Source: Brenneria populi
GTDB lineage: Bacteria > Pseudomonadota > Gammaproteobacteria > Enterobacterales > Enterobacteriaceae
DNA: 64,000 nt
Reading direction: 5' to 3'
NCBI RefSeq assembly: GCF_036016195.1
Contig: NZ_JAYWTM010000007.1
Location: 124,001-188,000 of the forward strand
Shown: positions 35,415 to 44,250 of the stretch, piece by piece
Layout: every line of letters starts with the position of its first letter
Numbering within the stretch: the stretch's first letter is position 1
Made by a program: the position numbers and the translations under genes
The notes under the pieces: generated by a model
Told to the model about the DNA's origin: nothing
What the model saw: only the letters and a program-made list of their open reading frames with translations
Databases searched by the model: none

Positions 35415-36629
35415 ATGAAGTTACCGATTTATCTGGACTATTCAGCAACGACGCCGGTCGATCCGCAAGTCGCTGAAAAAATGATGCATTTTTTGACCCT
35501 GGACGGTACTTTTGGCAACCCGGCTTCCCGCTCTCACCGCTTTGGCTGGCAGGCGGAAGAAGCCGTCGATATCGCCCGTAATCAAATTGCAGAATTAGTG
35601 GGCGCGGATTCCCGCGAGATTGTCTTTACCTCTGGCGCGACGGAATCGGATAACCTGGCTATTAAAGGCGCGGCAAACTTCTACCAGAAGAAAGGCAAGC
35701 ACATCATCACCAGCAAAACGGAACATAAAGCCGTACTGGATACCTGCCGCCAGCTAGAGCGTGAAGGATTTGAAGTCACCTATCTGGCCCCGCAGCGTAA
35801 CGGCATTATCGACCTGAAAACGCTGGAGGCCGCGATGCGCGATGACACCATTCTGGTTTCCATCATGCATGTGAATAATGAGATCGGCGTGGTGCAGGAT
35901 ATCGCCACTATCGGCGAAATGTGCCGCAGCCGCGGTATCGTGTTTCATGTCGATGCGACCCAAAGCGTGGGCAAACTGCCTATCGACCTCAGTCAGCTAA
36001 AAGTGGATCTGATGTCTTTCTCCGGCCATAAAATTTATGGGCCGAAAGGCATCGGCGCGCTGTATGTTCGCCGTAAACCCCGGATTCGCATTGAAGCGCA
36101 GATGCACGGCGGCGGTCATGAACGCGGCATGCGTTCCGGCACGCTGCCCGTACATCAAATCGTGGGCATGGGTGAAGCATTCCGTATCGCTAAAGAGCGG
36201 ATGGATACCGATATCGCTCATCAGCGCGCGTTGCGCGACCGCCTGTGGAACGGCATCAAGGATATCGAAGAAGTCTATCTGAATGGCGATCTCGAACAAG
36301 GGGCGCCCAACATCCTTAACGTCAGCTTTAACTACGTTGAGGGCGAATCGCTGATTATGGCGCTGAAGGATCTGGCGGTGTCGTCCGGATCCGCCTGCAC
36401 GTCAGCCAGTCTGGAACCCTCCTATGTATTGCGCGCGCTGGGTATGAACGATGAGCTGGCGCACAGTTCGATCCGTTTCTCTTTGGGACGGTTTACCACC
36501 GAGGAAGAGATCGACTACGCCATTGATCTGATACGTAAATCCATCGGCCGCCTGCGCGAGCTTTCTCCGCTGTGGGAAATGTTTAAACAGGGCGTGGATA
36601 TCAGCAGCATCGAATGGGCGCATCATTAA
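35415..36629 (+). CDS. iscS: Cysteine desulfurase IscS
   Basis: PLP enzyme that takes sulfur from cysteine for Fe-S clusters, thiolated tRNA and cofactors. It has 404 residues as in E. coli. PLP Lys206 is in SGHKIYGPKG, and the persulfide Cys328 is in SGSACTSASLEPS. No change in key residues. Confidence 0.98.
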   Translation: MKLPIYLDYSATTPVDPQVAEKMMHFLTLDGTFGNPASRSHRFGWQAEEAVDIARNQIAELVGADSREIVFTSGATESDNLAIKGAANFYQKKGKHIITSKTEHKAVLDTCRQLEREGFEVTYLAPQRNGIIDLKTLEAAMRDDTILVSIMHVNNEIGVVQDIATIGEMCRSRGIVFHVDATQSVGKLPIDLSQLKVDLMSFSGHKIYGPKGIGALYVRRKPRIRIEAQMHGGGHERGMRSGTLPVHQIVGMGEAFRIAKERMDTDIAHQRALRDRLWNGIKDIEEVYLNGDLEQGAPNILNVSFNYVEGESLIMALKDLAVSSGSACTSASLEPSYVLRALGMNDELAHSSIRFSLGRFTTEEEIDYAIDLIRKSIGRLRELSPLWEMFKQGVDISSIEWAHH

Positions 36630-36653
36630 TTCGCAGGATAGGGGACGACGATT

Positions 36654-37040
36654 ATGGCTTACAGCGAAAAAGTAATTGATCACTATGAAAATCCACGCAA
36701 TGTAGGATCGTTCGACAATGCGGATCCGAACATTGGCAGCGGCATGGTCGGCGCGCCGGCCTGCGGCGACGTCATGAAGCTGCAGATCAAGGTCAACAAT
36801 GAGGGCATCATCGAAGATGCGCGTTTTAAAACCTATGGCTGCGGCTCCGCCATCGCATCCAGCTCGCTGGTCACCGAGTGGGTGAAAGGCAAATCGCTCA
36901 ACGAAGCCGAAGCGATTAAAAACACCCAGATCGCCGAAGAGCTTGAGCTGCCGCCGGTGAAAATCCACTGCTCCATTCTGGCGGAAGACGCCATCAAGGC
37001 GGCGATCGCCGACTATAAAAGTAAACGTGAAGCCAAGTAA
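36654..37040 (+). CDS. iscU: Fe-S scaffold protein IscU
   Basis: Scaffold on which [2Fe-2S] clusters are built and then passed on with HscA/HscB. 128 residues. Cluster ligands Cys37 (PACGDV), Cys63 (GCGSAIASS) and Cys106 (IHCSIL), and the HscA recognition motif LPPVK just before IHC, are all present. It starts 24 bases after iscS. Confidence 0.98.
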   Translation: MAYSEKVIDHYENPRNVGSFDNADPNIGSGMVGAPACGDVMKLQIKVNNEGIIEDARFKTYGCGSAIASSSLVTEWVKGKSLNEAEAIKNTQIAEELELPPVKIHCSILAEDAIKAAIADYKSKREAK

Positions 37041-37055
37041 ATCGCCGAGGTCGTT

Positions 37056-37379
37056 ATGTCAATTTCTTTGAGCGACAGCGCCGCGCAACGGGTAAACGCG
37101 TTTCTGACTAACCGGGGCAAGGGCATCGGCCTGCGTCTTGGCGTACGGACATCGGGCTGTTCCGGTATGGCGTATGTGCTGGAATTTGTCGATGACGTAA
37201 ACGCGGATGACGTGATATTCGAAGATAAAGGCGTTAAGGTCATTATTGACGGCAAAAGCCTGGTCTATCTTGATGGCACCGAGCTGGATTTCGTCAAGGA
37301 AGGATTGAACGAAGGCTTTAAGTTCAATAATCCCAACGTCACCGGCGAATGCGGCTGCGGTGAAAGTTTTAACGTTTGA
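37056..37379 (+). CDS. iscA: A-type Fe-S carrier IscA
   Basis: Binds iron or Fe-S cluster and delivers it to apo-proteins. 107 residues with Cys35 (TSGCSGMAY) and the C-terminal Cys-Gly-Cys (GECGCGES). Start is ATG 37056, with GAGG upstream; 15 bases after iscU. Confidence 0.97.
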   Translation: MSISLSDSAAQRVNAFLTNRGKGIGLRLGVRTSGCSGMAYVLEFVDDVNADDVIFEDKGVKVIIDGKSLVYLDGTELDFVKEGLNEGFKFNNPNVTGECGCGESFNV

Positions 37380-37426
37380 CCACTTCTCCGGGCATTCTCT
37401 GCTTCTTCCTACCGGGGAGAAGCGGA

Positions 37427-37556
37427 GGCAATGGTCGAATGCAGGTCACTTAAGCCGGTTTTTAGGGGAAACACAGGGGGAGGTTCCCGTCGGGACGCCT
37501 TACTCTGTTGGCCGCCCCGTGTATCGATGCTTAAACGATCGGCATTAGGCGATGAC
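37427..37556 (+). repeat. Palindromic element, copy C, between iscA and hscB
   Basis: Body 37436-37547 with ends GAATGCAGGTCACTTAAGC and GCTTAAACGATCGGCATTA (complement), and the inner GGGGGAGGTTCCCGTCGGGACGCC arm. Flanks GGCAATGGT (37427-37435) and GGCGATGAC (37548-37556) match at 6 of 9, consistent with an older target duplication. It ends 22 bases before the hscB start, so the hscB ribosome-binding region directly follows the hairpin. Confidence 0.83.
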
Positions 37557-37578
37557 TCCGGATCCCTCAGAGCACGCT

Positions 37579-38097
37579 ATGGATTACTTTACTTTGTTCG
37601 GACTGCCTATTCGCTACGATGTGGATGGCGGTCTGCTGGTTTCCCGTTTTCAGGATCTGCAACGGCGGTTTCACCCCGACCGTTTCGCCGCCAGCCCGGA
37701 AAAGGAGCGCATGCTGGCGTTACAGCAGGCGGCGACGATCAATAATGCCTATCAAACGCTGAAACATCCGCTGAAACGCGCGGAGTATATGCTATCTTTG
37801 CACGGTTTCGATTTAAGCAGTGAACAGCATACGTTGCGCGACACCGCGTTTTTGCTGGAACAGCTCGAATTGCGCGAGGAGCTGGACGCCATCGCGCGGC
37901 ATGACGATGCCGAAGCGGAACTGGCGCGGTTCGCCGATCGGCTGCGCGCCATGCTGGCGGCGCGCGACGGGCAAATGCGCGCTGAATTGGACGGCGAGGC
38001 GTGGGCGGATGCCGCGGATACCGCGCGCAAACTGCGTTTTTTAGACAAACTCCAGCAGCAGGTTGAACAACTCGAAGAACAATTGCTGGACAGGTAA
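37579..38097 (+). CDS. hscB: Co-chaperone HscB
   Basis: J-domain protein that brings IscU to HscA and stimulates its ATPase. 172 residues: J domain 1-75 with the HPD motif (RRFHPDRFA near 30-38), then the C-terminal IscU-binding three-helix domain. ATG 37579 gives MDYFTLFGLP as in E. coli. An upstream ATG (37552) falls in the repeat's flank and is not used. Confidence 0.96.
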   Translation: MDYFTLFGLPIRYDVDGGLLVSRFQDLQRRFHPDRFAASPEKERMLALQQAATINNAYQTLKHPLKRAEYMLSLHGFDLSSEQHTLRDTAFLLEQLELREELDAIARHDDAEAELARFADRLRAMLAARDGQMRAELDGEAWADAADTARKLRFLDKLQQQVEQLEEQLLDR

Positions 38098-38178
38098 GTT
38101 TTTAATCCGGCAGGGAAAGCGGCGCCGTTCAGGCATCGTGCGCCGCGTTTCCCGCCAGCCAATTGATGGAAGCTCAAT

Positions 38179-40029
38179 ATGGCCCTATTACAAATCAGCG
38201 AGCCGGGACTCAGCGCGGCGCCGCACCAGCGGCGTTTGGCGGTCGGCATCGATTTAGGCACCACGAATTCTCTGGTCGCCACCGTACGCAGCGGCGAGGC
38301 GCAAACCCTGAAAGACGACGAAGGGCGCGAGCTCCTGCCGTCGGTCGTCTATTATCACGCCGCGGGGCATGAGGTGGGTTGGAGCGCCCGCGCAAAGGCG
38401 GCGCGCGATCCCGCCAATACCGTCAGTTCGGTAAAACGAATGATGGGACGCTCTCTGGCCGATATCCAGCAGCGTTATCCGCATTTGCCCTATCGATATC
38501 AGGCCAGCGAAAACGGCCTGCCTTTAATACAAACGCCGGCCGGAAATATGAATCCGGTGCAGGTTTCGGCGGATATTCTCTGCGCGCTGGCGCAGCGGGC
38601 AGAGCAAGCGCTGGGCGGCGCGCCGGATGGCGCGGTGATTACCGTGCCCGCCTATTTTGACGACGCGCAGCGTCAGGGCACCAAAGACGCCGCCCGTCTG
38701 GCCGGTCTGCATGTTTTGCGCCTGCTCAACGAGCCGACGGCGGCGGCCATCGCCTATGGACTGGATTGCGCTAAGGAAGGGGTGATCGCCGTTTACGATC
38801 TGGGCGGCGGCACCTTTGATATCTCGGTGCTGCGTTTAAGCCGCGGCGTGTTTGAAGTGCTGGCGACCGGAGGCGACTCCGCGCTGGGGGGCGATGATTT
38901 CGACAATCTCCTGGCGGAGTGGCTGCGCGAGCAGGCCGGTATCAACTCCCGCGACGATCGTCGTTTGCAGCATAGGCTGCGCGAGGTCGCGATTCAGGCC
39001 AAGATCGCATTGAGCTCGGCGCCGTCGGCGCGGGTCGAGGTGGCGGGCTGGCAAGGCGACGTCACGCGCGCGCAGTTGGACGCGCTGATTGCGCCGTTGG
39101 TTAAGCGCACGCTGCTCTCCTGTCGTCGCACCCTGAAAGATGCGGGCGTCGCGCCGGATGAAGTGCGGGAAGTGGTGATGGTGGGCGGTTCTACCCGCGT
39201 GCCGCTGGTCCGCGAACAGGTCGGCGTGTTCTTTGGCCGAACGCCGCTGACCTCTATCGATCCCGATAAAGTGGTGGCGATCGGCGCCGCCATTCAGGCC
39301 GATATTCTGGTGGGCAACAAGCCGGACAGCGAAATGCTGCTGCTGGATGTTATTCCGCTGTCGCTGGGGCTGGAAACGATGGGCGGCCTGGTGGAGAAAG
39401 TGATCCCGCGCAATACCACCATTCCGGTGGCCAGAGCGCAGGAGTTCACCACCTTCAAAGACGGCCAAAGCGGGATGATGATCCATGTTTTGCAGGGCGA
39501 GCGCGAGCTGGTTCAGGACTGTCGTTCGCTCGGGCGTTTCTCTTTGCGCGGCTTACCGCCGCTGCCCGCGGGCGGCGCACATATTCGCGTCACATTTCAG
39601 GTGGATGCTGACGGTCTGTTGAGCGTGACGGCGATGGAAAAATCCACCGGCGTGGAGGCCTCGATTCAGGTCAAGCCTTCTTACGGGCTGAGCGATACGG
39701 AGGTCGCGACCATGATTCAGGACTCCATGCTGAATGCGCAGCAGGACGTCGGCGCGCGAATGTTGGCCGAGCAGCGGGTCGAGGCGGCGCGGGTGCTGGA
39801 AAGCCTGCAGAATGCGCTGGCGGCAGACGGCGATTTGCTGACCGCTGATGAAAAAACGCTCATCGACGCGGCGTCCGAACAGGTACGGCAGGCGATGGCG
39901 GAAACGGATGCGCCGGCGATTGAAGCCGCAATAAAAAAATTAGATCAACAAACCCAGGGTTTTGCCGCCCGTCGGATGGATTCCTCTATTCGCCGCGCGC
40001 TGGCCGGCCACTCTGTGGACGAGGTTTAA
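38179..40029 (+). CDS. hscA: Hsp70-type chaperone HscA
   Basis: Specialised Hsp70 that acts on IscU-cluster complexes. 616 residues, as in E. coli. Nucleotide-binding domain with GIDLGTTNSLVATV near 22-35, VPAYFDDAQRQGTKDAA near 155, and IAVYDLGGGTFDISVLRL near 196; then the substrate-binding domain and lid. Follows hscB by 81 bases. Confidence 0.98.
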   Translation: MALLQISEPGLSAAPHQRRLAVGIDLGTTNSLVATVRSGEAQTLKDDEGRELLPSVVYYHAAGHEVGWSARAKAARDPANTVSSVKRMMGRSLADIQQRYPHLPYRYQASENGLPLIQTPAGNMNPVQVSADILCALAQRAEQALGGAPDGAVITVPAYFDDAQRQGTKDAARLAGLHVLRLLNEPTAAAIAYGLDCAKEGVIAVYDLGGGTFDISVLRLSRGVFEVLATGGDSALGGDDFDNLLAEWLREQAGINSRDDRRLQHRLREVAIQAKIALSSAPSARVEVAGWQGDVTRAQLDALIAPLVKRTLLSCRRTLKDAGVAPDEVREVVMVGGSTRVPLVREQVGVFFGRTPLTSIDPDKVVAIGAAIQADILVGNKPDSEMLLLDVIPLSLGLETMGGLVEKVIPRNTTIPVARAQEFTTFKDGQSGMMIHVLQGERELVQDCRSLGRFSLRGLPPLPAGGAHIRVTFQVDADGLLSVTAMEKSTGVEASIQVKPSYGLSDTEVATMIQDSMLNAQQDVGARMLAEQRVEAARVLESLQNALAADGDLLTADEKTLIDAASEQVRQAMAETDAPAIEAAIKKLDQQTQGFAARRMDSSIRRALAGHSVDEV

Positions 40030-40031
40030 AC

Positions 40032-40367
40032 ATGCCTAAGATTGTTTTTCTGCCTCATCAGGATCTCTGTCCTGAAGGGGCGGTTTTGGAAGCGGAACGC
40101 GGGGAAACCATTTTGGATGCGGCCCTGCGCAACGGAATTGAAATCGAGCATGCCTGCGAGAAATCCTGCGCTTGTACCACCTGTCACTGTATTGTGCGCG
40201 AAGGTTTCGACTCTTTAGCGGAAAGTACGGAAGACGAAGATGACATGCTGGATAAGGCCTGGGGACTTGAGCCGGAAAGCCGGTTAGGGTGTCAGGCGCG
40301 TATAGCGGGCGAGGATTTGGTGGTTGAAATTCCTCGCTACACGATTAATCATGCTCGTGAACACTAA
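40032..40367 (+). CDS. fdx: ISC [2Fe-2S] ferredoxin
   Basis: Supplies electrons for cluster assembly. 111 residues with the adrenodoxin-type motif CEKSCACTTCHC and the distal Cys in LGCQAR. Start is two bases after the hscA stop. Acidic surface patch (ESTEDEDDMLD) as in the family. Confidence 0.97.
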   Translation: MPKIVFLPHQDLCPEGAVLEAERGETILDAALRNGIEIEHACEKSCACTTCHCIVREGFDSLAESTEDEDDMLDKAWGLEPESRLGCQARIAGEDLVVEIPRYTINHAREH

Positions 40368-40382
40368 CGGACAGGAGTGACT

Positions 40383-40583
40383 ATGGGATTGAAATGGACG
40401 GACAGCCGCGCAATTGGCGAAGCGCTTTATGATCGCTATCCTGATGTCGATCCGCAAACCGTTCGTTTTACCGATATGCACCAATGGATTTGCGATCTGG
40501 AAGAGTTTGACGATCTTCCCGACGCTTCCAGTGAAAAAATTCTGGAAGCGATCCTGTTGGTTTGGTTAGATGAAGCGGATTAA
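40383..40583 (+). CDS. iscX: IscX Fe-S assembly protein
   Basis: Small acidic protein that binds IscS and iron and tunes desulfurase activity. 66 residues. ATG 40383 (MGLKWTDSRAIGEALYD) matches E. coli and has ACAGGAG upstream. Last gene of the isc operon. Confidence 0.95.
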   Translation: MGLKWTDSRAIGEALYDRYPDVDPQTVRFTDMHQWICDLEEFDDLPDASSEKILEAILLVWLDEAD

Positions 40584-40591
40584 TTGACGAT

Positions 40592-40624
40592 ACGGGCTGC
40601 CGACGGTGGCCCGTTTATTTTTTG
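40592..40624 (+). terminator. isc operon terminator
   Basis: ACGGGC...GCCCGT stem (40592-40597/40609-40614) extended by inner pairs, followed by TTATTTTTTT. It begins nine bases after the iscX stop. Confidence 0.82.
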
Positions 40625-40643
40625 CGATCGCGCAAAAGTAATC

Positions 40644-40754
40644 TATACCCGAACGCTGGTCGCCCCGTGTATCTCGATCTGACAGACGGGTTTGTTGGCA
40701 AATTCAAAAACGCTGTGGCGTTTTTGCCCTGCAACGCGAATTGTTTAGGGTATA
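40644..40754 (+). repeat. Mosaic repeat element, copy E, upstream of pepB
   Basis: Bounded by TATACCC (40644-40650) and GGGTATA (40748-40754). It begins with a cut-down left arm GAACGCTGGTC, then jumps to the right part of the core (GCCCCGTGTATCTCGAT) and the copy-D arm CTGACAGACGGGTTTGT. It ends with the 51-bp repeat also present upstream of glrK (40704-40754), which has a perfect CAAAAACGC-TGTG-GCGTTTTTG hairpin. Looks like an internally deleted composite. Confidence 0.72.
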
Positions 40755-40777
40755 AGGAATAATCCTGGAGCAGAATT

Positions 40778-42073
40778 ATGACAAGCGAAGCTATGCTGAT
40801 ATCACTCTCCAATCAACCCGCTGATGCGCGCTGGGGTGAAAAAGCGCCGTTAAGCGTGAACGAGCGGGGATTTACTATCCATTTGAACGGCGCGTCTCCT
40901 CTGGCGGCCGTGCAACGTGCGGCCCGCAAAATAGATGGTCAGGGGATCAAGCATGTGAAGCTGGCCGGCGACGGCTGGGATCTGGAAAGCTGTTGGGCGT
41001 TTTGGCAGGGTTTCCGGGCGCCGAAAGGCAAACGGACGGTTGAATGGCCGGAGCTGAGCGAGGCCGACAGGAAAGAGCTGGACGATCGCCTCAAGATCGT
41101 CGACTGGGTACGCGATACCATCAACCTGCCGGCGGAAGATCTGGGGCCGGAACAGTTGGCGACCCGGGCGATCGATCTGCTGCACGATGTCGGCGGCGAG
41201 GCGATCGGCTATCGGATCACCAAAGGCGACGATCTGCGCGAGCAAAACTACGCCGGTATTCATACCGTGGGCCGGGGATCCGAGCGCGCTCCGGTGCTGC
41301 TGGCGCTGGATTACAACCCGACGGATAACCCGGATGCGCCGGTGTTCGCCTGTCTGGTCGGCAAAGGCATCACCTTTGATACCGGCGGCTACAGCCTGAA
41401 GCCCAGCAGCTTTATGGACTCGATGAAGTCGGACATGGGCGGCGCGGCGACGGTAACCGGCGCGCTGGCGCTGGCGATTGCCCGCGGGCTGAAACGGCGC
41501 GTCAAAATGTATCTGTGCTGCGCCGACAATATGGTGAGCGGCAATGCGTTCAAGCTGGGCGACATCATCCGCTACCGCAACGGCAAGAGCGTTGAGGTGA
41601 TGAATACCGACGCGGAAGGGCGTCTGGTGCTGGCCGACGGGCTGATTGACGCCAGCGAACAGAATCCGCAGCTGATCGTCGACTGCGCTACCCTGACCGG
41701 CGCGGCCAAGACGGCGCTGGGCAACGACTACCACGCGTTGTTTAGCTTTGACGATGAGCTGGTCGCGGCGTTGCAGCGCAGCGCCAAACAGGAAGGCGAA
41801 CCGTTCTGGCGTTTGCCGCTGGAGGAGTTTCACCGCAGCCACTTGCCCTCGAACTTTGCGGATTTAAACAACATCGCCAGCGCGGCCCACAGCGCCGGCG
41901 CCAGCACGGCCGCCGCGTTCCTGTCCCACTTTGTGAAAAATTATCAACAAGGCTGGCTGCACATCGACTGTTCCGCCACCTACCGGAAAGGGGCGGTAGA
42001 GCAGTGGGCGACCGGCGCGACCGGGCTAGGCGTGCGGACGCTGGCGAACTTGCTGTTAAGCAAGGCCGAGTAG
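40778..42073 (+). CDS. pepB: Peptidase B (leucyl aminopeptidase family)
   Basis: Cytoplasmic M17 aminopeptidase, Mn/Zn-dependent. 431 residues. Metal and active-site motifs GKGITFDTGGYSLKPSSFMD near 195-215, MKSDMGGAA, and NTDAEGRL near 278 are all present. CTGGAGCAG precedes the ATG. It follows the isc operon as in E. coli. Confidence 0.96.
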   Translation: MTSEAMLISLSNQPADARWGEKAPLSVNERGFTIHLNGASPLAAVQRAARKIDGQGIKHVKLAGDGWDLESCWAFWQGFRAPKGKRTVEWPELSEADRKELDDRLKIVDWVRDTINLPAEDLGPEQLATRAIDLLHDVGGEAIGYRITKGDDLREQNYAGIHTVGRGSERAPVLLALDYNPTDNPDAPVFACLVGKGITFDTGGYSLKPSSFMDSMKSDMGGAATVTGALALAIARGLKRRVKMYLCCADNMVSGNAFKLGDIIRYRNGKSVEVMNTDAEGRLVLADGLIDASEQNPQLIVDCATLTGAAKTALGNDYHALFSFDDELVAALQRSAKQEGEPFWRLPLEEFHRSHLPSNFADLNNIASAAHSAGASTAAAFLSHFVKNYQQGWLHIDCSATYRKGAVEQWATGATGLGVRTLANLLLSKAE

Positions 42074-42095
42074 ATTCCGGCGTCCGTTTCCCGTT

Positions 42096-42115
42096 ATGCC
42101 CGCGCAGGCGGGCAT
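42096..42115. repeat. Short palindrome between pepB and sseB
   Basis: ATGCCCGC-GCAG-GCGGGCAT, an 8-bp stem with 4-base loop, of the 'CCCGC..GCGGG' type widely dispersed in bacterial genomes. It may terminate pepB. It creates a false upstream start for sseB. Confidence 0.65.
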
Positions 42116-42194
42116 CTTCGGCGATGCCGCCGCGCCAGGCGTATCGAGCGGGAGATGGGTTCTCCTGTTTGCCAACGATGATTTGAGGACCGAT

Positions 42195-42992
42195 ATGGAT
42201 TTTTCACCGCAAAACAAACTGGAAGAGCTCCTGGTTCTGGCGGCGGCCGAGCCGGCGCACCGGCCGGCGTTTTTCCAGGAACTGATGGACGCCACGGTAT
42301 GTATACTGGGGCGCAGCGACGAGCTGGCCGCAGAGGGGGAGCAGGTCTTGGCGGCCGGCGGCAATGTCGAGATTCAGCACTGGGAAAAAGCCGACGGTGC
42401 GTCAGCCATTCCTTTTTTCTCTTCGCTGGCCGCGCTGCAGCTGGCGGTGACGGAAGAGGCGTCGTTTTTAGCCTTGCCGGCGCGCTCGCTGTTCGAGCTG
42501 ACGCTGGGCGCGACGCTGTTCCTCAACCCGAATCTGCCTTACGGCAAAGAGTTCCTGCCGCAGGAAGTGGAGCATATGCTCTCTGGCGAGGGCCATGGCT
42601 TCGTGCGGCAGAGGGTGGTTGAGGAAGATACCGAAGTGTTGCTCAGTCAGCCCGCCGAAATGCCGGCGCAGATGATCGATTCATTAACGCAGTTATTGCC
42701 CAAATACCGGCATGTTCGCCGGGCGTTTCTGGCGCAGATTCATGAGGCCGGCGAGCGGGAGCCGCATCTGCTGATCGGGCTGGATGTCGATGGCGGTGAT
42801 GCGGAAGAGGTTATTCGCGCCGCCGGCAGCGTCGCCAGCGACACCCTGCCCGACGAACGGCCCGTCGATTTATGCCTGGTTAAAGAGGGCGAGTCAGGCG
42901 TCAGCCACTATATGACGAAACATACCACGCCTTTCTATGAACGTAAGTGGGGCAGCTTTCTGCGGGAGTTTAAAGGCGTGGGAAGAGCCTGA
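42195..42992 (+). CDS. sseB: SseB family protein (enhanced serine sensitivity)
   Basis: Function poorly known; E. coli SseB is linked to serine sensitivity and adjoins sseA. 265 residues with an SseB N-terminal domain (EPAHRPAFFQELMDATV near 17-33) and C-terminal domain with LIGLDVDGGDAEEVI near 193. ATG 42195 has GAGGAC upstream and aligns with E. coli; an open frame back to 42096 only covers the palindrome. Confidence 0.92.
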   Translation: MDFSPQNKLEELLVLAAAEPAHRPAFFQELMDATVCILGRSDELAAEGEQVLAAGGNVEIQHWEKADGASAIPFFSSLAALQLAVTEEASFLALPARSLFELTLGATLFLNPNLPYGKEFLPQEVEHMLSGEGHGFVRQRVVEEDTEVLLSQPAEMPAQMIDSLTQLLPKYRHVRRAFLAQIHEAGEREPHLLIGLDVDGGDAEEVIRAAGSVASDTLPDERPVDLCLVKEGESGVSHYMTKHTTPFYERKWGSFLREFKGVGRA

Positions 42993-43091
42993 AAAGATAG
43001 GCATCCCCAGCGCGCGATGAGAGGCGCAGTCGGCCTCGCCGCCGCGTATCCTCGACGGAATTAAGCGGGCGGCATTAACGCTTCGGTCGGC

Positions 43092-43943
43092 TTAATCCCG
43101 CGCGATCGGCAGATCGTCCCGCCCGCCCCATTCGCTCCACGAGCCGTCGTACAGGGCGACATCCTGAGCGTTGAGCTGCGTTAACGCCAGCACCACAACG
43201 GCGGCGGTGACGCCGGAACCGCAGCTGACGACGGCCGGCCGGTTTAGGTCCACGCCCTGCTTACGCAGGATCATCGCCAGCTCGTCGCTGGGTTTCAGCG
43301 CGCCGTCGACCACCAGATCGTTCCAGGGAACGTTAAGGCTGCCGGGGATACGGCCGCGATGCAGGCCTGGGCGCGGTTCGTCAACTTCCCCTCTAAAACG
43401 GGCCTCCGGGCGGGCATCGATAATTTGCGCCGAGTCATGCTCAACTATCGCCAATACGTCGTTACGCCGGCGAATCGCGGAGGCATCCAGGCGTGGCGAG
43501 AATGTCTGCGGCGAACGTTCAACATCTCCCTGTTCCAACGGCAGATTTTGGCTTTTCCAACCGGCCAGTCCGCCGCTCAGAATCGATATCCGCTGCGCGC
43601 CGAAGGTGCGCAGCATCCACCAGGCGCGGGGCGCGGAAAACAGATTTCCCTCGTCGTAAATGACGATATGTCGCCGCTCGCTGATGCCCAGCCGCCCCAT
43701 CGCGCGCGCGAAGTCATCGCCGTCGGGCAGCATATGCGGCAGGTCGCTACGCTGGTCGGATAAGGTTTCAATATCAAAAAAAACCGCGCCGGGTAAATGT
43801 CCGGCGCGGTATTCGGCGTGAATATCACGGGTGGTTTCACCCGGCGGCAGCATACGGGCGTCGATAAGCGTGATATCGCTGTCGTCAAGGCGTGCGGCAA
43901 GCCAGTCGGCGGAAACGAACCGTACGGATGAAGATGCTGACAT
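43092..43943 (-). CDS. sseA: 3-mercaptopyruvate sulfurtransferase
   Basis: Two-rhodanese-domain enzyme that moves sulfur from 3-mercaptopyruvate to thiol acceptors or cyanide. 283 residues. The active loop CGSGVTA (Cys near 241), typical of mercaptopyruvate rather than thiosulfate enzymes, is in the second domain; the first domain is inactive. Convergent with sseB; divergent from ndk. Confidence 0.95.
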   Translation of the reverse strand: MSASSSVRFVSADWLAARLDDSDITLIDARMLPPGETTRDIHAEYRAGHLPGAVFFDIETLSDQRSDLPHMLPDGDDFARAMGRLGISERRHIVIYDEGNLFSAPRAWWMLRTFGAQRISILSGGLAGWKSQNLPLEQGDVERSPQTFSPRLDASAIRRRNDVLAIVEHDSAQIIDARPEARFRGEVDEPRPGLHRGRIPGSLNVPWNDLVVDGALKPSDELAMILRKQGVDLNRPAVVSCGSGVTAAVVVLALTQLNAQDVALYDGSWSEWGGRDDLPIARD

Positions 43944-44144
43944 AGAGCCCCCAGGCAGAGGCTGAAGGAGCCAGCCCCGATGTGAATGATGCGGCCATTG
44001 TCAGCGATTTTATCCGTTACGACAAGTACGGGCCCGCCGTCCGACGCCGCGCTTGCCGGCCGGTTTGCATCGCGTAGGGAATAAACCTGGAAAATAAGGT
44101 AGGGGAGAAGATAATATTTTTTTAATAAAATGTTATTTCTTCGG

Positions 44145-44173
44145 TAGGCAAGCGGTTATGCCCACCCTATAAT
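44145..44173 (+). promoter_or_regulatory. ndk promoter
   Basis: TAGGCA (-35, four of six) and a perfect TATAAT (44168-44173) with 17-base spacing, 78 bases before the ndk start. The rest of the 307-base gap back to sseA shows nothing else I can name. Confidence 0.65.
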
Positions 44174-44250
44174 TTGCGCCGCTTTTGTTGTTGGTCAGAA
44201 TTATTATTCTTTCAATCCGGCGTTACCGACAGTTATTGAACGAGGTCAAT

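Noticed and set aside
42096..42194. Upstream extension of sseB from a palindrome ATG
   Set aside because: The extra residues come from a dispersed CCCGC/GCGGG palindrome; ATG 42195 has a ribosome site and family match.
43005..43091. Possible decayed sixth copy of the palindromic element between sseB and sseA
   Set aside because: Only a loose likeness to the right end (ATCCTCGA...GGCATTAACGC) and no left arm or core; cannot be told from chance.
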